Shown here: in pieces, positions 8,362 to 17,823 of the stretch
How the letters are laid out: the number at the start of each line of letters is the position of its first letter
Numbering within the stretch: position 1 is the first letter of the stretch
The notes under the pieces: generated by a model
Databases searched by the model: none
What the model saw: only the letters and a program-made list of their open reading frames with translations
What the model was told of the DNA's origin: nothing
Source of the DNA: CAVZGO01 sp963774935
GTDB taxonomy: Bacteria > Chloroflexota > Anaerolineae > Anaerolineales > UBA4823
NCBI GenBank assembly: GCA_963774935.1
Contig: CAVZGO010000002.1
Coordinates: forward strand, 124,001 to 188,000
Direction of reading: 5' to 3'
DNA: 64,000 nucleotides
Translations under genes and position numbers: made by a program

Positions 8362-9874
8362 CGATGAACCAGAGGTAATGAGACAAAAGGAAACCATTGA
8401 TATCGAAGTGGATCTGCTTCGGGCAGATACTCATAAGCGCCGATATCACAACGACCAGAACGTTCCACACCGCGCTGGTCAAAGGCTAAAATTTCACCAT
8501 GATCATCCTGACAACCAAGAGGATCACCAGAATCAATCGCCGGACTGTACTTTCCAATAGGTGAATACGGCGGTGGGTCCCCCTGGGACGGAAACACCGC
8601 TGCTATCTGGCCAACAATGTCATGATAAGAATTGATTAACGAACATCCTTGCGGGCTTCCAATTAAATTATATCCATGAGATGTCAACATCCCAAAGCAG
8701 TCATCAGTTCCATCCTGGCTCACGTTCTGCGCGATCAAGCTGTTTTGGATAGAAATTTCACCTGATTGATGATATATCCCACCCCCGGTTGCAGCCTGAT
8801 TATCGTTAATCGTTGTGTTATATAAGGACAACTTACCCTCATTATATATTCCCCCACCAACTTCATTGTTCGCATTATTCCCACTGATTGTGCTGTTGAC
8901 AATGATGGCTTCACCATAATTACACAGTCCAGCGCCAAAATTGGGATAAAACGAACCATTATCAATCACCGCACTTTGGGAAATCCGGGGAGTGGCTAAA
9001 TTTATGGGGTAAAATCATACCATGCAAACATGCCCACACTGTCACCAAACCACACGCCAAAATCGAGCTGGCGAAACGCAATCAGGATCACAAAGATCAG
9101 ATGCTTACGAAGTGGCTTGCTGGCATCGGCGTTGACCGAAGATCCTATGGAAATCCGTAAGGTTCCGGTATTAGAGATACCGGTGCAACCCCAGCGCAGC
9201 ACAGAACCCTGGATCGTAGTGTGATCAATTTCCATGGTTCCATAGTTCGTAATGCCGCACCCATAGTTATCCTCCAATCGCGTATTGGAAATTGCCATCG
9301 AACCGTCATTGATAATTCCACAACCACCACTTTGAGTGATCATGCTCTCGTCTATTGACAGAACGCCTTCATTATAAATAGCGGAGTCGTTTATAGAAGA
9401 TAAGGTGAGATGATCGCTGTAGAGTTCACCGGAGTTATGTATCCCGAGGTCACTGATAGCTAATATCTCAAATCTTGTCAATTGGACTATTACTGTTTTT
9501 CCAATAGTTATCCCTCTTGTTTTATTTTCAAGTATGGTTGTATTATCTTGCGATGTAAATGAGTCATTCCACCCACCAGATAATTCCGTATTCGTATTTA
9601 CCTGGATACCGAGGGAGTAATCATAACCAAGCCGATAAACACCTTCAGCGACAAGGATCATATCTCCAGATAAAAATTCAGGCTTCGCCAGTACCAACAT
9701 GATTGTGGCACATGGTGAATTTGACAGATCACAACTGTTGTTATCATCGCCTGAAGGAGTAACATACCAGGCACCTGGCTCACCACCAGACATCTGAGTT
9801 GGAAAGGTTCTTCCACCACTTAGCAATATAATTAAACCGAAAATAGCCAGGATAGTAAATTTATTCAGGTTCAT
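8358..9874 (-). pseudogene. Exported parallel beta-helix protein interrupted by a short insertion
   Basis: A secreted right-handed beta-helix protein. Signal peptide: MNLNKFTILAIFGLIILLSG. Then AWYVTPSGDDNNSCDLSNSPCATI, a common start of such surface proteins, and repeats such as GIHNSGELYSDHL, AIYNEGVLSIDES, GIINDGSMAISN and GGIYNEGKLSLYNTTINDN. The C-terminus (SPAIDSGDP...FDQRGVERSGRCDIGAYEY) is typical of choice-of-anchor Q proteins. The 5' part is 9158-9874 and the 3' part 8358-8978. Removing the 161-bp insert and one 9-bp direct repeat rejoins the halves in frame (...TLRIS-QSAVIDNG...). The last 4 bp overlap the end of the convergent DUF4037 gene. Confidence 0.8.
8979..9157 (+). mobile_element. 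IS1-like transposase remnant flanked by a 9-bp direct repeat
   Basis: GGAAATCCG occurs at 8979-8987 and 9149-9157, enclosing 161 bp. Inside, a plus-strand ORF at 9022-9135 encodes 37 residues beginning MQTCPHCHQTTRQNRAGETQ, a Cys-x-x-Cys zinc-ribbon start like those of IS1-type InsA/transposase proteins, cut short after SQR. The left edge GGGAGTGGCTAAATTT looks like an IS terminus; no matching inverted repeat is visible at the right edge, so the right end may be deleted or rearranged. A 9-bp duplication fits IS1-family insertion. Confidence 0.6.
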
Positions 9875-9884
9875 AGATGATCAA

Positions 9885-9913
9885 ACTATAGTCTTGGGAG
9901 TAAATAATGTCAA
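9885..9913 (-). promoter_or_regulatory. Promoter of the beta-helix gene
   Basis: TTGACA (9908-9913, minus strand), 17-nt spacer, TATAGT (9885-9890), then 10 nt to the ATG at 9874. This is a near-consensus sigma-70 promoter giving a leader of only a few nucleotides; there is no Shine-Dalgarno. Confidence 0.7.
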
Positions 9914-9985
9914 TAATCGAGGACATGTCAACATCAAATTATTACAATCTCCTCACCTTATAATAATGCCAACCCTTCTAACCAT

Positions 9986-10013
9986 TTGACAGGCAAATTA
10001 GCTGTGTTATACT
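9986..10013 (+). promoter_or_regulatory. Promoter of rocD
   Basis: TTGACA at 9986-9991, 16-nt spacer, TATACT at 10008-10013, then 13 nt to the rocD ATG at 10027. Near-consensus sigma-70 promoter with a very short predicted leader. Confidence 0.7.
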
Positions 10014-10026
10014 GATTCAAGAGCTT

Positions 10027-11229
10027 ATGAACACCCAATCCTATATCGAACTCGAAGACCAGTATGGCGCCCATAACTACCACCCGCTGGATGTTGTGCT
10101 ATCCCACGGGCAGGGGGTATGGTTATACGACGTGGAGGGCAACCGCTACCTCGACTGCCTGAGTGCTTACTCGGCGGTGAGCCAGGGGCACGTGCATCCC
10201 AAGATCCTGCAGGCGCTGCTAGAGCAGGCTGGCAAGCTCACCCTCACCTCACGAGCATTCAGAAACGACCAGCTTTCTTTATTCTACAAGGAGCTGTGTG
10301 AGCTGACCGGCTATGAGATGGCATTGCCGATGAACACCGGCGCAGAAGCGGTAGAGACCGCCATCAAGCTGGCGCGCAAATGGGCTTACGTGGTGAAAGG
10401 TGTGCCGCGCCACCAGGCTGAGATCATCACCGTAGAGAACAATTTCCACGGGCGAACGATCACCGTCATTTCTTTCTCCTCGGAACCGCTGTATAAGGAT
10501 GATTTTGGCCCTTTCACACCGGGTTTTATCAGCGTGCCTTACGGAGACGCCCGGGCGATCGAAGCTGCTATCACACCCAATACAGCCGCCGTGTCCATCG
10601 AGCCGATCCAGGGCGAAGCCGGGGTGATCCTGCCTCCCGATGGCTACCTGCACCAGGTGCGCCAGATCTGCGACAAACACAACGTTTTGTTCATCGCCGA
10701 TGAGATCCAGACCGGGCTTGGGCGCACAGGTAAACTGTTCGCGTGCGATCATGAAGATGTTCGTCCGGATATGATGGTCATCGGCAAAGCGCTGGCGGGC
10801 GGGTTTTATCCGGTCTCGGCGGTGCTTGCCGACCAACCGCTCCTGGGCCTTTTCCGCCCGGGCGAGCATGGTTCAACCTTCGGTGGTAATCCACTGGGGG
10901 CAGCAGTCGCACGTGCCGCCCTGCGCGTTCTGGTAGAAGAAGGCATGATCGAAAACGCTGCCAGCATGGGTGAATACCTGATGGAACAACTGGCTGAAAT
11001 CCCCAGCCCACACGTAAAGGAGGTGCGCGGTAAAGGCTTACTGATCGGTGTTGAGCTAAAGCCAGAAGCAGGCGGGGCACGACGCTTCTGTGCTGAGCTA
11101 AAGGAGCGCGGCATCCTGGCGAAGGAGACGCACCAAACCGTAATCCGCATTGCCCCACCGCTGATCATCGACAAGGACACAATTGACTGGGCACTGCCTC
11201 ATTTTCGAGAGGTGCTCAACATGCCGTGA
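10027..11229 (+). CDS. rocD: Ornithine--oxo-acid aminotransferase
   Basis: PLP-dependent fold-type I class III aminotransferase converting ornithine and 2-oxoglutarate to glutamate-semialdehyde and glutamate (arginine/ornithine catabolism or proline linkage). Motifs: YLDCLSAYSAVSQGHVHPKI, PMNTGAEAVETAIKLARKW (very like RocD), NNFHGRT, FIADEIQTGLGRTG (Asp225) and the Schiff-base Lys254 in IGKALAGG. Length 400 matches bacterial RocD. GSTFGGNPLG and ILAKETHQTVIRIAPPL are also RocD-like. It stands alone between its own promoter and a terminator. Confidence 0.93.
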   Translation: MNTQSYIELEDQYGAHNYHPLDVVLSHGQGVWLYDVEGNRYLDCLSAYSAVSQGHVHPKILQALLEQAGKLTLTSRAFRNDQLSLFYKELCELTGYEMALPMNTGAEAVETAIKLARKWAYVVKGVPRHQAEIITVENNFHGRTITVISFSSEPLYKDDFGPFTPGFISVPYGDARAIEAAITPNTAAVSIEPIQGEAGVILPPDGYLHQVRQICDKHNVLFIADEIQTGLGRTGKLFACDHEDVRPDMMVIGKALAGGFYPVSAVLADQPLLGLFRPGEHGSTFGGNPLGAAVARAALRVLVEEGMIENAASMGEYLMEQLAEIPSPHVKEVRGKGLLIGVELKPEAGGARRFCAELKERGILAKETHQTVIRIAPPLIIDKDTIDWALPHFREVLNMP

Positions 11230-11233
11230 AATC

Positions 11234-11272
11234 AACCCTTTGTGCCTGCCGTCGGATACAGAGGGTTTTTTA
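11234..11272 (+). terminator. Rho-independent terminator of rocD
   Basis: AACCCTTTGT (11234-11243) pairs with ACAGAGGGTT (11258-11267), with one G-U wobble and a 14-nt loop, followed by TTTTTTATT. It lies 5 nt after the rocD stop. Confidence 0.8.
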
Positions 11273-11342
11273 TTCAAACGAACCAGACCTGCCAGGCGAC
11301 CGGGTATGGACGCCATCTAGAATAAAAAGATGAGGAGCATCC

Positions 11343-12434
11343 ATGAACATCGGCATTCCTAAAGAAAGACGACCCTTTGAATACCGTATCGGATTGACTC
11401 CCGCCGGAGTGCAAATGCTGGTTAAGCAGGGCCATACCTGCTATATCGAGCATGATGCCGGATTGGGATCGGGTTTCAGCGACATTGAGTATGAACAGGC
11501 TGGGGGTCGAATAGCCTATTCTCCGCACGAAATATTTGGCCGGGCAGATTTGTTATTGAAAGTCGCCCGCCCATTATTGGAGGAGATTGAGTGGATGCGT
11601 TCTGGGGCTACCCTGGCGGGCATACTGCACCTCACCTCGGCACGAAAAGAAAAAGTCGACGCGCTGCTTAAAAACAATATCACTGCCATTGCATACGAGC
11701 ATATCACCCTGCCGGATGGCAGCGTTCCGGTACGCCGGCCATTGAGCCAGATCGGTGGACGGTTGGCGGCGCAAATCGGAGCCCGGCTGCTGGAGAATAG
11801 TGCTGGCGGAAAGGGCATCTTAATTGGCGGCGTCCCGGGCGTACCGCCCGCGGAAGTTGTTATCGTTGGTGCCGGTGTGGTTGGAACATGCGCCACACGT
11901 GCCTTCCTGGGTATGGGGGCTCACGTCACGGTTCTTGACTCTGACCTGGCAGCCTTACAAACCCTCTCGATGCGCTTTCCTGAAGTGGTGACGTTAATGG
12001 CTACTCCCTACAATATCGCCCGCTCGGTGGGCTACGCGGATGTTGCTGTCGGCGCGGTGCTGGTCGTTGGCGAGCACCCACCACATGTGATCACTCGCGA
12101 GATGGTGCGCTCGATGAAGCCACGATCGGTCATCATGGATATCAGCATCGATGAGGGGGGGTGTGTCGAAACATCTCGCCCAACCACGCACGAGCATCCA
12201 ACATTTGTAGAAGAAGGCGTCATCCATTACTGTGTGCCGAACATGCCCAGTTTGGTTGCACGCACTGCTACTTATGGTTTTTTGAATGCAGCCTTTCCAT
12301 TCATCGCAGAAATCGCTAACCGGGGTGTGGATGTGGCAGTAATTGAAGATCCTGGCCTGGCTAATGGTGTCGCCACATATCGCGGCGAAATCCGCCATTT
12401 CTCACGCTTCTCCCCGCTGGCTCAAATGGAGTGA
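11343..12434 (+). CDS. ald: Alanine dehydrogenase
   Basis: NAD-dependent enzyme interconverting L-alanine and pyruvate plus ammonia. The start MNIGIPKERRPFEYRIGLTPAGV is characteristic. Catalytic residues are Lys73 (LLKVARPL) and His96 (ILHLTS). The Rossmann loop VVIVGAGVVGTCATRAFLGMG lies at about 178-197, and MDISIDEGGCVETSRPTTH is the conserved late motif. 363 residues is the normal length. GAGGAG lies 7 nt upstream of the ATG. Its stop overlaps the start of the next gene (ATGA-type), so the two are coupled. Confidence 0.93.
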   Translation: MNIGIPKERRPFEYRIGLTPAGVQMLVKQGHTCYIEHDAGLGSGFSDIEYEQAGGRIAYSPHEIFGRADLLLKVARPLLEEIEWMRSGATLAGILHLTSARKEKVDALLKNNITAIAYEHITLPDGSVPVRRPLSQIGGRLAAQIGARLLENSAGGKGILIGGVPGVPPAEVVIVGAGVVGTCATRAFLGMGAHVTVLDSDLAALQTLSMRFPEVVTLMATPYNIARSVGYADVAVGAVLVVGEHPPHVITREMVRSMKPRSVIMDISIDEGGCVETSRPTTHEHPTFVEEGVIHYCVPNMPSLVARTATYGFLNAAFPFIAEIANRGVDVAVIEDPGLANGVATYRGEIRHFSRFSPLAQME

Positions 12435-13750
12435 GCATCATGGATGTCAACCGCCTCTACCAAGCTCGACTCACCACCGCGGAAGAAGCCGTCCGCAATA
12501 TAAAATCCGGCGACCGGATCTTCTTGACCGGCAACTGCTCGGTGCCGCAGACAATGCTGGCTGCCCTGGTCAAATATGCTCCGAATTTGCAAAACATTGA
12601 AATTTGCCAGGCACTGACCGTTGGCCCCGCGGATTATGTCGCTCCTGAAATGGAGGGGCATTTACGGGTGAACACCATGTTCATCAGTGCCAACATCCGC
12701 AAAGCAGTGCAGGAAGGGCGCGCGGATTTCACGCCAGTGCTGCTTTCCGAATTTCCCCTCCTATTCAAAAATAAACACCTGCCCGTGGATGTGGCGCTGG
12801 TGCATCTCTCCCCGCCCGACGAGCATGGCTTTTGCAGCTTCGGCATCGAGAACGGCTTGACCAAGTCACCGGCAGAATCAGCCAAGATGATTATCGCTGA
12901 AGTCAACGAGCAAATGCCGCGCACCCTGGGAGATTCGTTCATCCACATCAGCCGTTTGCACCATATCGTCCCAACCAACTATCCCTTACCGGAAATGCTC
13001 ATGGGCGCAGAAGGCCCGAGTGAGACTGTTGACAAGCTGGCTACCCATATTGTCGAGTTAATCCCCGATGGAGCGACGATGCAGATGGGTATCGGCGCTA
13101 TTCCAGATGCGGTCTTAAAATACCTGTACGATAAAAAAGACCTGGGGGTTCACACCGAGCTATTTTCGGATGGCGTGATGAACCTTGTAGAAGCAGGGAT
13201 CATTACCAGCGCACGAAAAAGCCTGCATCCCGGTAAAATCGTGGCTGGATTTATCATCGGCAGCCGGGTACTGTATAAATGGGTCGATGATAATCCCCTG
13301 ATTGAGCTCCACCCGACTGAATATATCAATGATCCGTTCGTGGTCGCCCAAAACGATCGCCAGGTGGCAATCAATTCTGCCATCGAAGTCGATCTGACCG
13401 GACAGGTATGCGCGGACAGCATTGGTCCAAAATTATTCAGCGGTGTGGGTGGGCAGCTCGATTTCGTTTATGGCGCATCCAGATCAAAAGGCGGGGTGCC
13501 GATCATCGCATTGCCCAGCACCACGACACTACGTAATGGGCAGGTTGTCAGCCGAATTGTTTCCATGCTAAACCGGGGCGCTGGAGTGGTAACCACGCGC
13601 AATCATATCCGGTATGTCGTCACCGAATATGGCGTGGCAGAGCTGTACAGCAAAACGATCCGCCAGCGCGCCAAAGCACTGATCAATATTGCTCACCCTG
13701 ACTTTCGAGACCAGCTTACCCACGAGGCAAAAGAACTAAACTATATCTGA
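12431..13750 (+). CDS. Acetyl-CoA hydrolase/transferase family (4-hydroxybutyrate CoA-transferase-like)
   Basis: Cytoplasmic CoA-transferase of the class containing 4-hydroxybutyrate, succinyl and acetate CoA-transferases. Both halves of the family are present: AEEAVRNIKSGDRIFLTGNCSVPQTM with VDVALVHLSPPDEHGFCSFG, and GATMQMGIGAIPDAVLKYL with GVHTELFSDGVMNLVEAG, whose Glu (about 240) is the expected CoA-thioester nucleophile. GVVTTRNHIRYVVTEYGVAEL is the conserved C-terminal motif. 439 residues is normal. Coupled to ald by a 4-bp overlap, so the pair may serve amino-acid fermentation (inference). Substrate cannot be read from sequence. Confidence 0.87.
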   Translation: MSIMDVNRLYQARLTTAEEAVRNIKSGDRIFLTGNCSVPQTMLAALVKYAPNLQNIEICQALTVGPADYVAPEMEGHLRVNTMFISANIRKAVQEGRADFTPVLLSEFPLLFKNKHLPVDVALVHLSPPDEHGFCSFGIENGLTKSPAESAKMIIAEVNEQMPRTLGDSFIHISRLHHIVPTNYPLPEMLMGAEGPSETVDKLATHIVELIPDGATMQMGIGAIPDAVLKYLYDKKDLGVHTELFSDGVMNLVEAGIITSARKSLHPGKIVAGFIIGSRVLYKWVDDNPLIELHPTEYINDPFVVAQNDRQVAINSAIEVDLTGQVCADSIGPKLFSGVGGQLDFVYGASRSKGGVPIIALPSTTTLRNGQVVSRIVSMLNRGAGVVTTRNHIRYVVTEYGVAELYSKTIRQRAKALINIAHPDFRDQLTHEAKELNYI

Positions 13751-13815
13751 TGATAGGATCGATGAGACTTATTATCGAAATATATTGAATAAAATGAAAA
13801 TCATATGAGGCAACT

Positions 13816-15253
13816 ATGACACGGGGTACCAAAATTGTCGGAACTATAGGTCCTTCCAGCCAGGATGAAAATACCATCCGGCAACTGATGCAGGCTGGCT
13901 TAAACGTTGCCAGGTTGAATTTTTCACACGGAAGCCATGCTGACCACCAAGCCATCTACGAACGGCTGCGCCGCATCTCTGCTGAATTGGGTCGCTCCAT
14001 CAACATCATGCAGGATTTGCAAGGACCAAAAATTCGCACCGGCGAGATTGGTGGCGGAAAAGTCGAGATTAAGGCGGGAGATCCGCTGACATTAACCACC
14101 CAGGAGATGCTCGGAAACAAGCACGTCGTACCCATCGATTTTCCTCAGCTCCTGGAGAGTGTTCGACCAGGCAACCGTATTTTGCTGGATGACGGCAATT
14201 TGGAGCTGGCGGTCACAGCGGTCTATCCCGACCGGGTGGAAACTCAGGTTATTCTGGGCGGCGACTTGAAAAGTCATAAGGGCGTCAACCTCCCTGGAGC
14301 GCAAATCAGTATTCCGGGATTCACAGAGAAGGATGAAGAAGACCTGAAATTTGGCCTGCAGCTCGGGGTTGACTCTGTAGCAGTCTCTTTTGTCCGCCGG
14401 GCAGATGATATCCGGATGGTCAGGCAGGCAAGTGAGCGATTCTCCCCTGGACGTAATTTGCCGATCATCGCCAAGCTCGAGCGCCCAGAAGCCCTGGATA
14501 ATCTGGATGAGATTTTAGATGTTGCCAGCAGGCGTAATGGTGGCGCGCGGCGATTTGGGTGTGGAGATGCCTCCGGAATCCGTGCCGATTGCCCAAAAGC
14601 GCATCATCGAGGCAGCCAACCAGCGCGCACGAGTGGTCATAACTGCCACGCAAATGCTCGATTCGATGATTAACAACCCGCGTCCCACGCGTGCTGAGGC
14701 TTCAGACGTCGCCAATGCGATCTTTGATGGCACCGATGCGGTAATGCTCTCTGGAGAAACCGCCAGCGGAAAATACCCGGTCCAGTCGGTTGAGATGATG
14801 AACGCCATCATTGAGCAAGCGGAAGATCACCTGCAATCCTGGGGACGCTGGCAGGGTCGCTGCGGTCCAGATGAAGGCAGTGATGATACCTACTTCATTA
14901 CGCAGGCTGCGCGTGAGCTGGCTCACGATCGTAATGTGGCTGCGATCGCCATTTTCACCCACAGCGGACGCACCGCATTATTGATGTCGAAAACCCGCCC
15001 AACGGTACCGGTATTAGCCTTCACAGACCAGGCTGCAGCCTACCAGCGCATGAATATCTTCTGGGGAGTCACCCCACAATTGGTACCGCATGTCGATAAT
15101 TTGGCAGACATGATTCGAATGGTCGAGGCAGCCATGCTGCAAAACACACCATTCAAAGAAGGCCAGCAGGTAGTCATTGTTGCCGGGTTCCCAATCCAGG
15201 CAATCCGCCCTACCAACCTGGCTCTGCTGCACAAACTCGGAGAGCCATTGTGA
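13816..15253 (+). CDS. pyk: Pyruvate kinase (single frame break near 14530)
   Basis: Glycolytic enzyme transferring phosphate from PEP to ADP. The first frame carries TKIVGTIGPSSQDENTI, ARLNFSHGSHADH, MQDLQGPKIRTG, the B domain and IIAKLERPEALDNLDEIL. The second carries GVMVARGDLGVEMPPE, VVITATQMLDSMINNPRPTRAEASDVANAIFDGTDAVMLSGETASGKYP and the C-terminal domain. The switch is exact: codons GTT GCC AGC (14521-14529), then the frame resumes at GGC (14531), leaving one extra base, A14530. With the frame repaired, the protein has the expected ~478 residues. GAGG precedes the ATG. Confidence 0.9.
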
Positions 15254-15270
15254 GTCCCTGAGGCGCGAAG

Positions 15271-17748
15271 GTGAAACCGCTGGTTTTTCGAGGACAGATA
15301 TCCCAGCCCGCGGGCACTCCACCGCATATATCTGCTCGCCAACCTCCAACCTCCAGTAGCTCACCTCCGCTTCTGACACGCTATCTGCCGCCGCTAACAG
15401 AAGGCAGCGCCCAATCCTGGCTGGAAGACCAGATCCCCAAAGGCGCCTGGATCATCGATCCGTTTGGCGCTGCACCGCGCCTGGTTGTGGAAGCAGCCCG
15501 GGCTGGTTACCGGGTGGTAAGCAGTGCGAATAATCCAGTTGACCGCTTCTTGATAGAGCTCTGGTCACAGCCACCTACCCAGGCTGAGTTAAAAGCTGCG
15601 CTGGCTGACCTTGCCTCCGCGCCGAAAGGCAACCAGCGCATCGAACCGCTGGTGCGCGCTCTTTACAACACCCATTGTGCCAGCTGCTCCCAGGAGGTAA
15701 GTGCACAGGCATTTATTTGGGAACGCGGCGAGACGAGCGAGCCTCCCATCCTGTCGCGGCGGATTTACACCTGCCCCGCCTGCGGTGATTCAGGAGAGCG
15801 CCCTGTCGCAAGTGAAGATGAAGCTCACCTGGCTCAGTTCCACAGCCCACTGCACAGGGCACGCGCCCTCGAACGAGTGGCTCTACATGACGATCCGGAC
15901 CGCCCCTTCGTTGAAGAAGCCCTGGATACCTACCTGCCGCGTGCCTTATACGCCCTGTTCATTTTGCTGAACAAGCTTGACAGCCTGCCATCTATCCATC
16001 ATAAGGCGCTGGTGACTATGCTGCTGGCAGCCTTCGACCAGGCAAACAGCCTGTGGGTGCACCCACCGGCGCGCACCCGCCCGCGCCAGCTTGCCAAGCC
16101 GGCGCGCTTTCGGGAGCAGAATGTCTGGTTAGCGCTCGAAGAGATGGTAGCTGCCTGGCCTATCAATGAAGCAAACCGTTCACCTGCCCTGCCGCTGAGC
16201 CACTGGCCGGAGCTGCCTCCCCAGGCTGGGGGAATTTGCCTGTTCCCCGGTCGGCTGCGAGATTTGGCAGAAGCGCTGGAACAGCGGCGTGTCATTGCTG
16301 CCGAAACTCCCATGTTCCAGGCGGCTCTGGCAGGTCTGCCACGCTATAACCAGGCATACTGGAGCCTCTCTGCTCTCTGGGCAGGCTGGTTATGGGGGCG
16401 TGAAATCGCAGCGCCGTTTAAAAGCGTCTTACGCCGCCGGCGTTATGATTGGGCATGGCACACCAATGCCCTCCAATCCGCTTTTGCCAGCTTAAATGCT
16501 CTCATGCCTGAAGGAACGCCTGTCTTCGGGTTGATCGGTGAATCAGAACCGGGATTCAGCGCCGCGGCATTGCTGGGAGCTCGCCTGGCAGGATTCGAGC
16601 TCGAGGGGTTGGCAATGCGCAATGACCTCAACCAGACCCAAATCACCTGGCGGGCAACCTCGCAGAAGCTGCCTGGATTTCGCGAGCGCGAAGGCACGAG
16701 CGAAGATAGCAGCCCCGCGCACCTGCCAATGCAGGAACTGCAGGCTACTTGCCAGAAAGCCGGTATTGAGGCACTGGCAATGCGCGGCGAGCCGTGCAGC
16801 TACCAGCAATTGCATGCGGCAATTCTGGCAGCCGTAGTGGACACCAACCTGCTCGGCGATCTGCATAACCTGACACCCGCAGAAATATTTGTCCAGGTCA
16901 ATGGCGTACTGCAGCAAGCACTCTCTTACCGCAGCGGTTTCGTCCGGTACGGGGGCTCTTCCACCTCACAGGAGGTGGGGTACTGGTGGCTGCGAGAATC
17001 TGCAGACGATCTGCCCCCACAAATCCTTGAAACAGGCATACCTGCACAGGTTGGACGAAGCCAGACTGCGGCTGCAGCAGGGCTCGCCCTGGCGGACCAG
17101 GTTGAGATCGAAATTGTGCGCATGCTGCTTAAAGGAGAAACGGTGGGTTTTGAACAGATCGATCATGCCATTCGCAATATGTTTCCTGGGCTCCTGACTC
17201 CAGATTTGGAGCTCGTTGAAACGATCATGGCATCTTATGCTGAACCAGAACCGACGAACAGCGGACAATGGAATCTGCGCCCACAAGACCGGAGCCAGGC
17301 GCGCCATCAGGACATTGCAGCTCTGATCAGCGTACTGCAGAAGCTTGCCGAAAAACTGGGCTTTCAAGCCAGGCAAACCGGTGAGAACGGACGCGTGGTG
17401 ATCTGGCAGTCTGCTGATGGCGAAGCGCACTACCATTTCCATCTCATCGCATCCGCAGTCATCGACCGTCTGGCGCTGGAACCCAACAATGCAGATTTAA
17501 TCAACAAGAAAATCAGCCCGCGGCTGAAGAACATCCTGGTTTATCCAGCAGGGCGCGCCGCATTGATCGCCTACAAGCTGAACACCAACCCGCGCCTGCG
17601 CCAGTGGCTGGAAGAGAACTGGCTGCTGGTGAAATTCCGTCATATCCGCCGCCTGGCAAACAGCCCCACGCTCACCGCCGAGAACCTGGATGAGCAGCTT
17701 TCTCAAGATCCGATCACAAACCAGGACCAGCAAATGGCATTGTTGTAA
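15271..17748 (+). CDS. Large protein with degenerate DNA-methylase-like N-terminus and zinc ribbon; unknown function
   Basis: An 825-residue cytoplasmic protein starting at GTG. Residues ~55-85 read WIIDPFGAAPRLVVEAARAG, then YRVVSSANNPVDRFLIE. This resembles the DPF-G-G / N-P motif region of adenine-specific DNA methylases (COG1743-like), but the glycine-rich loop is altered and no clear NPPY/DPPY catalytic motif follows. A four-Cys zinc ribbon follows (CASC at about 137-140, CPAC at about 169-172). The rest is helical with no recognised domain; VEIEIVRMLLKGETVGFEQIDHAI hints at a winged helix. It starts 17 bp after pyk. Role unknown. Confidence 0.6.
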   Translation: MKPLVFRGQISQPAGTPPHISARQPPTSSSSPPLLTRYLPPLTEGSAQSWLEDQIPKGAWIIDPFGAAPRLVVEAARAGYRVVSSANNPVDRFLIELWSQPPTQAELKAALADLASAPKGNQRIEPLVRALYNTHCASCSQEVSAQAFIWERGETSEPPILSRRIYTCPACGDSGERPVASEDEAHLAQFHSPLHRARALERVALHDDPDRPFVEEALDTYLPRALYALFILLNKLDSLPSIHHKALVTMLLAAFDQANSLWVHPPARTRPRQLAKPARFREQNVWLALEEMVAAWPINEANRSPALPLSHWPELPPQAGGICLFPGRLRDLAEALEQRRVIAAETPMFQAALAGLPRYNQAYWSLSALWAGWLWGREIAAPFKSVLRRRRYDWAWHTNALQSAFASLNALMPEGTPVFGLIGESEPGFSAAALLGARLAGFELEGLAMRNDLNQTQITWRATSQKLPGFREREGTSEDSSPAHLPMQELQATCQKAGIEALAMRGEPCSYQQLHAAILAAVVDTNLLGDLHNLTPAEIFVQVNGVLQQALSYRSGFVRYGGSSTSQEVGYWWLRESADDLPPQILETGIPAQVGRSQTAAAAGLALADQVEIEIVRMLLKGETVGFEQIDHAIRNMFPGLLTPDLELVETIMASYAEPEPTNSGQWNLRPQDRSQARHQDIAALISVLQKLAEKLGFQARQTGENGRVVIWQSADGEAHYHFHLIASAVIDRLALEPNNADLINKKISPRLKNILVYPAGRAALIAYKLNTNPRLRQWLEENWLLVKFRHIRRLANSPTLTAENLDEQLSQDPITNQDQQMALL

Positions 17749-17762
17749 GAGGTTAATTTAAC

Positions 17763-17795
17763 GACCATCGAGGTGCACAAGCAGCCTCGATGGTC
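17763..17795. terminator. Inverted repeat between convergent genes
   Basis: A perfect 11-bp stem, GACCATCGAGG (17763-17773) with CCTCGATGGTC (17785-17795), and an 11-nt loop. It is followed on the plus strand by an AT-rich stretch and lies between the 825-aa gene and the convergent PBP gene, so it probably terminates both. Confidence 0.6.
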
Positions 17796-17823
17796 ATAGA
17801 TTTCTAATTCAGAACCGCAGATG

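Noticed and set aside
9030..9224. Plus-strand ORF across the IS1-like remnant
   Set aside because: It runs through the insert and antisense to the beta-helix gene in an arbitrary frame; only the 37-codon transposase start (9022-9135) has family resemblance.
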